A DNA stretch of 16,772 nucleotides from contig CAOXTD010000017.1 of assembly GCA_948560265.1 (NCBI GenBank), forward strand, positions 13,017-29,788. The letters run 5' to 3'. A program made the translations under genes and the position numbers. Source of the DNA: an uncultured Clostridia bacterium. Its GTDB lineage: Bacteria > Bacillota > Clostridia > TANB77 > CAG-508. Positions 1 through 7,467 of the stretch are shown here, piece after piece (the first letter of the stretch is position 1; each line of letters begins with the position of its first letter). Below the pieces are notes generated by a model that ran no database searches, had not been told where the DNA came from, and worked only from the letters and a program-made list of their open reading frames with translations.

Positions 1-18
1 AATAAAATTTTTCTATAC

Positions 19-47
19 TTGTAATTTTTTTTAACATTTTATATAAT
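19..47 (+). promoter_or_regulatory. Promoter of the TraX-family gene
   Basis: A TTGTAA -35 box (19-24) and a perfect TATAAT -10 box (42-47) are separated by 17 bp. The start codon is at 54, only 6 nt after the -10 box, so the expected transcription start falls on or within a base of the ATG. No ribosome binding site fits in that space, so a leaderless mRNA is inferred. Confidence 0.6.
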
Positions 48-53
48 TACCCC

Positions 54-761
54 ATGACAAGTTTTATTTTAAAAATAATTGCAATGGCTACTATGGTAGT
101 AGACCATTTTGGAGATGCATATTTTAAGCAGATTAGCTGGTTAAATCTAATAGGAAGAATCGCTTTCCCTATTTTCGCTTTTCAAATTTCAGAAGGCTAC
201 CTTCACACAAAAAATCTTAAGAAATATTTCTTAAGACTATTTTTGTTTGCACTTGTTTCTCAAATACCTTTTATGTTATTCTACTCTATATATACAGATG
301 GATTTACTTTAAATATCTTTTTCACTCTTTTTATTGGATTACTTGCTATATTTCAATATGATAAAATCACCCACTTTTCTTTTAAATCTATCAAAAACAA
401 AAAATTAAACATTTTCTTTAGATATTTATTGAGTTTTACAATAGTTATTTTATTAGGAATTTTAGCACAAGTTTGTTGTTTTGATTATGGTTTCTTTGGA
501 ATTACTACTATCTTTCTTTTCTATTTATTTAGAAATAATAAGATTGCAATGATTTTATCTTTCATTTTAGCTTGTGTACTCAAATATGGTATTCCTTACT
601 TAGATACCTTTAATTTATGGTATATCTGGCTAATCATTTTTACAATTATTCCTATTATATTTATTAGTTTATATAATAAAAAACAGGGTCCTAAAGTCAA
701 ATATCTTCTCTACCTTTTCTACCCTGTTCATTTACTTATTTTATACTTTCTGTTTAGATAG
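54..761 (+). CDS. TraX-family integral membrane protein
   Basis: 235 residues, strongly hydrophobic, with about seven or eight likely membrane segments. The N-terminus carries the TraX family signature: a hydrophobic LKIIAMATMVVDHFGD stretch (residues 6-21), then GRIAFPIFAFQISEGY (about 34-49). In the F plasmid, TraX acetylates pilin. Chromosomal homologues in Firmicutes are acyltransferase-like membrane proteins of unknown substrate, and no conjugation genes lie nearby here. The start at 54 is chosen because family members begin only a few residues before this motif. It has no Shine-Dalgarno sequence and lies directly behind a good promoter. The gene stands alone and is closed by a terminator that overlaps its stop codon. 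Family assignment is firm; the function in this organism is not known. Confidence 0.85.
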   Translation: MTSFILKIIAMATMVVDHFGDAYFKQISWLNLIGRIAFPIFAFQISEGYLHTKNLKKYFLRLFLFALVSQIPFMLFYSIYTDGFTLNIFFTLFIGLLAIFQYDKITHFSFKSIKNKKLNIFFRYLLSFTIVILLGILAQVCCFDYGFFGITTIFLFYLFRNNKIAMILSFILACVLKYGIPYLDTFNLWYIWLIIFTIIPIIFISLYNKKQGPKVKYLLYLFYPVHLLILYFLFR

Positions 762-784
762 CATTTATTTGCTATCTATTTTTG
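756..784 (+). terminator. Intrinsic terminator of the TraX gene
   Basis: A 7-bp perfect stem (AGATAGC 756-762 with GCTATCT 771-777) and an 8-nt loop are followed by ATTTTT on the plus strand. The stem overlaps the TraX stop codon, and its right arm overlaps the gpr stop codon on the other strand. There is no T-run in the minus direction. Confidence 0.65.
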
Positions 785-1717
785 TGTAGCAAAATTAATA
801 CCTCTTGCCACTACACTAGACATATTTTCTATTAAATCATCAATTTCTTTTGGTGTTACAATAAAGTTATAATCTGCTGGTTGTAATACTTCTTTAATCA
901 TTTGATATTTATCCTCTTCTTGTAATTGATTTAAAAATTCATTGGAATGTGCTTCTTCTTGTAATCTTTGAATAAATAGATTAAGACTATCTGCTGCAAT
1001 GGTTGCTGCTTCTACAACTGTCGGAACTCCTATCGCTATTACTGGTATTCCTAATGTATCCACTGTCAATTCCTTTCTTTGATTTCCAACTCCTGCCCCT
1101 GGTACAATACCAGTATCTGCAATTTGAACTGTACTACTAATTCTTTCAATACTTCTGGAAGCTAAAGCATCTATTACTATAATTAACTTTGGATGAACAT
1201 TATCTACAATTCCTTTTAAAATTTCCACAGTTTCAATTCCTGTTGTACCTAAAACACCAGGCGAAACAGCACTGACTGGTCTTGTACCCTGTTCTAATAC
1301 TTCAGGCATATAGGTTAAAAGGTGTCTTGTAATATCAATATCTTGTATTACTTTTGGTCCTAAAGCATCTGGTGTTACATATAAATTTCCTAATCCTACC
1401 ACTAAAATGTCTTCTTGCGGCTGAATTAAGTTTCCAATTAAAGTCCTTAACTCTTTTGTAACAGCTTCTGATGCCTTTTGTATATCTTCTTCCTCTGCTA
1501 TTTTTAAATCCTTAATATCAATTGTAATATAGTTTCCTTGTTTTTTTCCAATTGCTTGTTCCCCTTCTTGATTCAATACTTTTACTCTTGTAATTTTAAT
1601 CGTTTCTCCTAATTGCTCCTCTTCTGTTTCCAAACCATTAATTTCATTTGCCACATTATTGGCTTTACGGTACAAATCACGTCTTTCTAGCGCTAAGTCT
1701 GTTCTAAAATTCATCAT
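776..1717 (-). CDS. gpr: Germination protease GPR (spore endopeptidase)
   Basis: Peptidase family A25. It degrades small acid-soluble DNA-binding proteins of the spore core at germination and shows that the organism sporulates. The protein contains the RTDLALE motif near the N-terminus, TPDALGP, SPGVLGTTGIE, IDALASRSIER and TPKEIDDLIENM near the C-terminus. The two aspartates in PDALGP and IDALAS align with the catalytic Asp127 and Asp193 of the Bacillus megaterium enzyme. I chose the ATG at 1717 (313 aa) because GGAGTG lies 8 nt upstream. An in-frame TTG at 1741 would give 321 aa starting MKKWSDIF, which lines up with the Bacillus propeptide but has no ribosome binding site. The gene is downstream of holA but cut off from it by a strong terminator, so it probably has its own forespore promoter. 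Confidence 0.93.
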   Translation of the reverse strand: MMNFRTDLALERRDLYRKANNVANEINGLETEEEQLGETIKITRVKVLNQEGEQAIGKKQGNYITIDIKDLKIAEEEDIQKASEAVTKELRTLIGNLIQPQEDILVVGLGNLYVTPDALGPKVIQDIDITRHLLTYMPEVLEQGTRPVSAVSPGVLGTTGIETVEILKGIVDNVHPKLIIVIDALASRSIERISSTVQIADTGIVPGAGVGNQRKELTVDTLGIPVIAIGVPTVVEAATIAADSLNLFIQRLQEEAHSNEFLNQLQEEDKYQMIKEVLQPADYNFIVTPKEIDDLIENMSSVVARGINFATQK

Positions 1718-1745
1718 AAAAATATCACTCCATTTTTTCAAAATA

Positions 1746-1790
1746 AAAAAATACCAATTTTCTTTTATTATTAGAAAATTTGGTATTTTT
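1746..1790 (-). terminator. Strong terminator between holA and gpr
   Basis: A long hairpin: the 1747-1766 arm (ATACCAA then TTTTCT) pairs with 1773-1789 (AGAAAA then TTGGTAT), giving about 16 bp with one bulged T and a short AT loop. In the minus direction it is followed by seven T residues, in the plus direction also by T-rich sequence. It separates housekeeping holA from sporulation gene gpr. Confidence 0.85.
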
Positions 1791-1798
1791 TATTCATA

Positions 1799-2819
1799 TT
1801 ACTTTGAACAATATCTACATAAAATTGCTTCTAATCCTACTTCTAAATCAATTAGTCCTATTTTATAATTAGCATCTAAGTCGATAATTTCTCCTAAAAC
1901 TTTTCGTAAATCTTTTTCTTCAAAATATCTTGCTTGTGTCTTATATTTCGTCACTAAAAACATCTGATTAGGCTTTAAATTCATGCTACTTGCTACATCT
2001 TGATGATATTTTTCAGCTATTTTAATAATATACAATTTTTTAAAATGGTTATATAAAGTTACTAAAATTCTCTGAATTGGCTCTTTATTAGCAATCAATC
2101 CTCGGTAAACATCTAAAGCCTTTCCGAGTTTCTTTTTTTCCTAAATTATCTGTTAAATCAAAAATAACTGCTTGAATTTGTTTAATGCAAAGTTTATCAA
2201 TATCTTCTTTTGTAATAGTTCCTCCTACTCCTTTGTATTCTATCAATTTTCTTACTTCATTGATAAGGTCTTGCATGCTTGTTCCACAAGATTCTACTAA
2301 ATACTTTGCTGTATTATCATCTAAAGTTACTTGATAAGCATTTACTATCTTTTTTAAATTTGTTACTAGCTCTGATAATTTTAAAAGTGCAAACTCTTTT
2401 ACCTCTCCTATTTTTTCTATAGTTTGATATAAAATGTTTTTTTCCGCCTCTTCTTCTATAAAAATCAGTTCCACTGTTTCATTCAATTCTTGTTCATTTG
2501 TTTGAAGATAATGTGCTATTCTTTCTGGCAAAGGCAATTTCTCTTCTACTACTGCCTTTTTCTTTTTAGTTTCTTTTGCTGTTTTAGATTTACTAGATGT
2601 TTTCTTTTCCTTTTTGAAAAGTCCTGTGTTTTTTGCAATAATTAACTTTTTAGAAAAGCCAAAAGCAGGAGTCTCTAGGTCAGAAATCAACTCTTCTACA
2701 TTTGTATCATCAATCTGAATATAATTAATTCCTTGCACTAGTTCTCCAAAATCTTTTTTTATTTTTTTCACTTTATTTTCTAAAAGATATCTCTCTTCGC
2801 CAAAATACAAATATATCAT
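1799..2819 (-). pseudogene. holA: DNA polymerase III delta subunit HolA, frameshifted as sequenced
   Basis: HolA is the clamp-loader delta subunit that opens the beta clamp. The N-terminus (MIYLYFGEERYLLE) and the central AAA-like domain are intact, with a lysine-rich insert at about residues 69-90. The first frame reads to FDLTDNLGKKETRK (about residue 230), then becomes nonsense and stops near 2088. The remaining family sequence (ALDVYRGLIANKEP, then the helical collar ending LEVGLEAILCRYCSK) continues in the next frame to a stop at 1799. Removing one base restores a single 339-residue protein, the usual HolA length. The extra base is either one C of CC at 2119-2120 or one T of the seven at 2133-2139. 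The start is ATG 2819 with GGAG 6 nt upstream. HolA is normally essential, so a sequencing or assembly error, recoding, or a second copy is likelier than true loss. Confidence 0.88.
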
Positions 2820-2834
2820 TTATTTCTCCTTTTT

Positions 2835-2967
2835 GTCAGGTTGTCAGGTTGGGGACGTTCCTTTTTCTGACATTCTTGTCAGGTTAGGGACACTCCTTCA
2901 TTTAATTTTCAAGGTATGTCCCCACTATGACACTTTTGTCAGAAAAAGGAACGTCCCCAACCTGACA
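2835..2967. repeat. REP/MITE-like nested inverted repeat
   Basis: Two 31-bp arms, 2842-2872 and 2937-2967, are perfect reverse complements. Each contains the core GGGGACGTTCC and has TGTCA at both ends. Inside lies a second, degraded pair of the same unit (2876-2897 against 2911-2932, 16 of 22 positions matching). An extra GTCAGGTT copy (2835-2842) precedes the left arm. The element fills the ruvC-holA gap, starting 2 nt after the ruvC stop and ending about 15 nt before holA. It is much richer in G and C than its surroundings. This looks like a non-autonomous repeat of the kind moved by Y1 (IS200/REP-associated) transposases. No transposase is present in the window, so that link is inferred. 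Confidence 0.85.
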
Positions 2968-2968
2968 C

Positions 2969-3454
2969 TCACAATTTTGCTGCAAATTTAGCTGAATGTG
3001 CATGGCAAATGGCTGCTGCCATGCTATCAGTAGTATCATCTAACTTTGGTAAATTATCCACTCCTAAAATTGCTTTTACCATTCTTTGTACTTGAATTTT
3101 ATCTGCTCGTCCATATCCTACTACTGCTTGTTTAATTTGAAGTGGTGTATATTCATAAGTTGCAATTCCTTTTCTACAACCTACCACTAAGATAACTCCT
3201 CTTGCTTGGGCTACATTGATAGCAGTTTTGGCGTTGTTATTAAAGAACAGCTCTTCTACTGAGATAGCATCTGGTTTATAAGTATCAATGATTTCTTCTA
3301 ATTCATTGTTTAATTTTAATAGCCTTTGTGGAAAAGACTCACCTGCTTTTGTTAAAACTGCACCTGAGGTAATCAATTTAAACTTGTTTCCCACATAATC
3401 TATAACACTATATCCTGTAATAGCAAACCCTGGATCAATTCCTAATATTCTCAT
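2969..3454 (-). CDS. ruvC: Crossover junction endodeoxyribonuclease RuvC
   Basis: 161 residues, normal for RuvC, the Holliday-junction resolvase that works with RuvAB in recombinational repair. The N-terminal GIDPG motif carries Asp7. SVEELFF carries Glu67, and LDDTTDSMAAAICHAH near the C-terminus supplies Asp140 and Asp143. These match the four catalytic acidic residues of E. coli RuvC. The RxQxQ-type region and ARGV(I)L helix are also present. The start is ATG 3454, with AAGGAAT just upstream. The ATG overlaps the restored stop of the debranching enzyme gene (ATGA), suggesting coupled translation. ruvA and ruvB are not beside it, which is unusual for clostridial ruvC. The REP-like repeat begins 2 nt after its stop. 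Confidence 0.96.
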   Translation of the reverse strand: MRILGIDPGFAITGYSVIDYVGNKFKLITSGAVLTKAGESFPQRLLKLNNELEEIIDTYKPDAISVEELFFNNNAKTAINVAQARGVILVVGCRKGIATYEYTPLQIKQAVVGYGRADKIQVQRMVKAILGVDNLPKLDDTTDSMAAAICHAHSAKFAAKL

Positions 3455-5503
3455 TTTATTCCTTCTTTATTATTATGATAATTAACAATAATTCTAAATA
3501 TTTCTGCCACTGACCAGCCTTGTGCAAAACACCCCTTTGCTTCATAAGGTTTATTAGAATCATATATCTCGCTAATACTTCCGACAAGTTGATCTTTCAT
3601 ACATCTCTTTAGTAAATGTTTTTTCTATTTGTTGTACTAGCTTTTCATATTGCTCTTTATATTCTTTTTTCTTTGTTTTATTTTTTTCTGCATTCGCTAC
3701 CGCTATTAAACTATCTACATAAATACCTAAGAGCCATGGCCAAGTAATACCTTGATGATAAGACATATCTCTTTTGATAACATCACCTTCATAGATTTCT
3801 CGGTATCCTGGTTCTCCTTTTGCTAAAGTCTTTAGTCCATAAGGCGTTAACAACTTCTTAGTAACTGTTTCAATAACTTGTTTTGCAATTTCTGATTGTG
3901 GATCAATCACAGGATAATGCAAACCTATCGCAAATAACTGGTTTGGTCTAATTTTACTATCTCCTACTAAATCGTCTAAAGACTTTCTTTTTTTGTTATA
4001 GAACTTTTCTTCAAAACTTTTTTTGCATTTATTTGCTAATTCTTTATATTTCTTTTCTAGTTCTTTTTCTTTATACAATTTTGCAAAATCTGCCATAATA
4101 CAAAGTGCATTATACCATAATGCATTTATTTCTACTGCTTTACCATTTCTCGGTGTTACTACTTTGTCTCCAATTTTGGCATCCATCCAAGTATTTTGAA
4201 TATATGGTGTTCCTGAAGATAATAATCCATCTTCTTGGTCTAAATGAATATTATTTCCATCTAAATCAATTCCTTCAATATAAGCATCCATTACTTTTTT
4301 TAAAGTCTCATATAAATGACTTTTTAGCAAATCATAATCATGTGTATAGTTTAAATACTTTCTGACTTGTTCAAATAATAATAACGAAGCATCTACACTA
4401 TTATATAATGGTCTACTATCGTAACCTGAATAGCCATTTGGTACCAATCCATATTTGATATCTCTAATACAAGTTAATAATACCTCTTTGGCTACTTTAA
4501 ATCTTCTAGGAATCAGTACCAGTCCTTCAAAAGAAATTAGACTATCTCTTCCCCAATCTAGAAACCATGGATATCCTGCAATTAATGTATATAACGCAAA
4601 AGATGGACGATATACTACAAAGTTATCTGATGCTACAATATAATTTTTCATTAATTCTTTATACTCTTCAGTATATTCCTTTTTAGAATCTAACAAATAA
4701 GAATCATATAAATCACTTGTAATACGGATAATTTCCTGATTAACTAAATTTCTTCCATCTAGTTCCTCTATATTCTCTTCTAATGAACAAATAAAACTAA
4801 CATATTTTTCTTCATTGGCTCTAATTTTAATTTCATAGCTTCCTGGAACTGCCAAATTTTCTTCACAATCCAGTCCCCTTTTTTCTTCTTCTACATAGTA
4901 CATATTATTGAAAGTATCATTTTGATGCTCTCTATAAATTCCTTCAGAAGCATAGAAATACATTGGAGTAGAGTTTCGATTATTGACAACAACTTTTACC
5001 TTTTTTTCCTTTACTTCCTGTTGTAATGTAAAAGTAACATTTGGAGTTGTACAATGAAAGTCTCTAAAATGCACAATTGGAGTAACTGTTAATTTAGTTC
5101 TTTTTTCATTATTTTGAATCTGATATAAAACACAAACTGTATTTTTTCCATAGTCCATACATATAAATTTCTTAATAGTTGCTCCATCTATTTCATAAGT
5201 AAAAATGGGAATATACTCTTTTTCGAATTTAACTAAATTTTTATACCCCTCTGAAATATAATTTTTGCAAACATTAGAATAAAGTGGGTACTCTATTCCT
5301 CCACTTTCAAAACTTTCGTCTACCTTAGAAAGAATCAAATGCCTTCCTCCAGGTGCTTGAAGAGGGGCTACTAATAGTCCATGATATTTTCTGGTATTAA
5401 TACCTATTATCGTAGAACTACTATAGCCGCCTATTCCATTTGTAATAATCCAATCATGCTTTATTCCATTTTCTAATGCTAGCTCATCTTTTTCATATTT
5501 CAT
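3451..5503 (-). pseudogene. Glycogen debranching enzyme (amylo-alpha-1,6-glucosidase), frameshifted near its 3' end
   Basis: A bacterial glycogen debranching enzyme of the GDE_N-bact/GDE_C type (GH133-like) that hydrolyses alpha-1,6 branch glucose. The N-terminal domain has DWIITNGIGGYSSST and NTRKYHGLL (about 17-44). The catalytic (alpha/alpha)6 domain has FLDWGRDSLISFEGL (314-328), NTWMDAKIGD (437-446), TPRNGKAVEINALWYNAL (450-467) and YHQGITWPWLLG (582-593). The first frame ends in nonsense at 3572. The missing conserved tail (GSISEIYDSNKPYEAKGC, then FAQGWSVAEIFR) is in the next frame and stops at 3451. Dropping one T of the three at 3595-3597 joins them as MYEDQLVGSISEI and gives 683 residues. 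The start is ATG 5503 with GGGGGA 8 nt upstream. The restored stop overlaps ruvC by ATGA, which argues that the intact frame is the real gene. Confidence 0.88.
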
Positions 5504-5561
5504 TTGTAATTTCCCCCATCATTTTTGATGTTTCTATCCTTCGTTTCTATATAACAATATT

Positions 5562-7403
5562 TTAATGTTTACTTGTTTTCAATCTTTTACCTTGCTTACG
5601 GCGATTTTTACTATGTCCTTTTTGAGTAAGCAATTTACTTGCTAAATCTACAAAATCATCTTCTTTTCTGCTTTTACTTTTGCTAGTAGTTCTACTGACA
5701 GTTGATTTACCTGCTGTACTAGCAGTTCTAGTAGTTTTAGAACTAGAACTGGTTGTTCTTTTTGTAGTTGTTGACTTCGCTCTACTTGCTGTGCTACTCG
5801 TTTTTGATTTACTTCCTTTTTTCTTGCTTTCTGCGGCCCTTCTAGCAGCTTCTGCTTTGCCTTTTTCGCTTTCTATGTATTTTTTAATAACAGTATTTTG
5901 TGCTTCTTCAAATGACATGCCATTTTTTACTTTCATTCTAATTTCAGCTTCTTGCATTGCTTCTAATCTATCTTTGTATTTTTGGAAATACTTGCTTTCT
6001 CCTCTTTCAGGCTTTCTCTTTTCTCTTCTAAAGCTTGTATCACTTTCCTTTAAAGATTTTTTAGCTGTTTTTAGTCTATCATTTAATAATACATATTTAG
6101 TATCATTTTGCATATCTCTAAACTTCAAATCATCACAAATAAGTTGAATAATAGATGCTGCAATTGCATCTGGATTATGTCTAATGTAAGTATCCTGTAC
6201 ATGAGAAATTTCTCTTTGCATTAGATTAACACCTAGTGCTTTTGTTTTAGCAGAATCAATTTCTACCAGATCTTGTCCTTGCATATTATATCTTCTAATA
6301 TACTCTGGCACTAATTCCCCAGTATCATAAATACAATATTCAATAATGCCTTTACCTGCATGATCCATAATTGCTTTAATGTGATCTGATAATGTATAGG
6401 CATCTGTTTGTCCTGGTTCTGTCATCAAATTACTTACATATACTTTGAAAGCTTTGCTTTCTTTAATTGCTTTTGCAACGCCCTTAACTAACAAGTTTGG
6501 TATTACATTTGTATACAAGCTTCCAGGTCCAATAACAATAGCATCTGCCTCTCTTATAGCATCTAGTACTCCTGGTGCTACTTTACAATTGGTTGGATTA
6601 ATAAAAATTCTGCTAATTTTAGTAGTTTTGCTACTTACTGCGTCTGGAATTTTGTCTCTACTTTCAATAATAGACCCATCTTCTAATTCCGCACAAATTT
6701 GAATTGGTTCAAAAGTAACTGGTAAAACTTTTCCTGTAATATTAAAAATCTCATTTGTCTTTGCAATAGATTTTGTAAAATCTCCAATGTAATTCTTCAT
6801 TCCCAATAAAGAAATATCACCTAATGAAAGATCTTTTAAACTTCTTTCGGTAAATTGGTAATTCATATACTTTGCAACTTCTTCTTCATTTTTAGCCAAT
6901 GCAATAATGCTTTCTTTAATATCATCTAATGGCATTGCTTGTAGAATTCTCCTAGATTCTGGTATGATTTCCCCATAATCTGATACTGTTACAATTGCTG
7001 TAATATTATCTGTATAATTTTTTAATCCTTTTAGAACAGAATCAAGTCCTGTTCCTCCTCCAATTGCTACAATTTTTGGTCCTTGGTCATAAATTTTCTT
7101 GTTATAAATTAAGCTATTTACCTTTGTTTTATCATCATCTATTCTTTCATCTGTTTCTTGTACGAACAACTCTAGTGTTCTTTTTTGCATATGAATCATA
7201 CCTAAAATTACAAAAATGAAACCTACTACAAAAAATATAACATATTGAGCAAGTGGTGCAAAGTCTAGTCTGCCTTCACCTTCTCCTTCTCCTTCTAATA
7301 TTTTAGCCACTCCATAAAATGCAACTAGCATTCCTAATAATATTAATAATATCCAGCGTTTCATCTTTGCTCCAGATCGAAACCACCTAAAAAAACCTTT
7401 CAT
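5562..7403 (-). CDS. YvcK/CofD-like protein with N-terminal membrane anchor and basic C-terminal tail
   Basis: 613 residues. Two membrane segments (about 16-34 and 51-70), separated by a Gly-Glu repeat (GEGEGEG, 38-44), precede a CofD-like domain (about 109-430). That domain has VAIGGGTGL (112-120), NITAIVTVSDYG (133-144), VIGPGSLYTNVIPNLLVKGV (290-309) and NLMTEPGQTDAYT (325-337). YvcK proteins (Bacillus YvcK, mycobacterial CuvA) bind UDP-sugars and are needed for growth on gluconeogenic carbon and for normal wall synthesis. Here the usual DDGGSSG loop is replaced by SDYGEII, and other active-site positions also differ. Residues from about 440 form a charged helical region, then a Ser/Thr/Lys-rich low-complexity tail (about 530-613) that is strongly basic. 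The start at 7403 has AGGAAGG 8 nt upstream. It lies 64 nt after murB, in keeping with the murB-yvcK neighbourhood of Firmicutes. The exact biochemical role is uncertain. Confidence 0.85.
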   Translation of the reverse strand: MKGFFRWFRSGAKMKRWILLILLGMLVAFYGVAKILEGEGEGEGRLDFAPLAQYVIFFVVGFIFVILGMIHMQKRTLELFVQETDERIDDDKTKVNSLIYNKKIYDQGPKIVAIGGGTGLDSVLKGLKNYTDNITAIVTVSDYGEIIPESRRILQAMPLDDIKESIIALAKNEEEVAKYMNYQFTERSLKDLSLGDISLLGMKNYIGDFTKSIAKTNEIFNITGKVLPVTFEPIQICAELEDGSIIESRDKIPDAVSSKTTKISRIFINPTNCKVAPGVLDAIREADAIVIGPGSLYTNVIPNLLVKGVAKAIKESKAFKVYVSNLMTEPGQTDAYTLSDHIKAIMDHAGKGIIEYCIYDTGELVPEYIRRYNMQGQDLVEIDSAKTKALGVNLMQREISHVQDTYIRHNPDAIAASIIQLICDDLKFRDMQNDTKYVLLNDRLKTAKKSLKESDTSFRREKRKPERGESKYFQKYKDRLEAMQEAEIRMKVKNGMSFEEAQNTVIKKYIESEKGKAEAARRAAESKKKGSKSKTSSTASRAKSTTTKRTTSSSSKTTRTASTAGKSTVSRTTSKSKSRKEDDFVDLASKLLTQKGHSKNRRKQGKRLKTSKH

Positions 7404-7467
7404 GATAAAAACCTTCCTATTCTAAAATTTTTAGTTAGCCTTCATCTGTATATCAATTCACTTTTCT

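Noticed and set aside
1799..2098. A separate 99-residue gene starting at TTG 2098
   Set aside because: It has no ribosome binding site and its sequence is the C-terminal part of HolA, so it is the displaced end of the same gene.
2131..2140. Programmed -1 frameshift at A AAA AAA in holA
   Set aside because: A slippery heptamer is present, but a -1 slip leads to the wrong frame; a +1 shift or loss of one base is needed. Transcriptional slippage by one A remains possible.
2835..2967. CRISPR array or simple intrinsic terminator
   Set aside because: There are no regularly spaced direct repeats with unique spacers, and the hairpins have no T-run placed for termination after ruvC.
5680..6147. Long plus-strand open frame (155 aa) opposite the YvcK-like gene
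   Set aside because: It is rich in Val, Leu and Phe only because it mirrors the Ser/Thr/Lys low-complexity tail; it has no ribosome binding site or known family.
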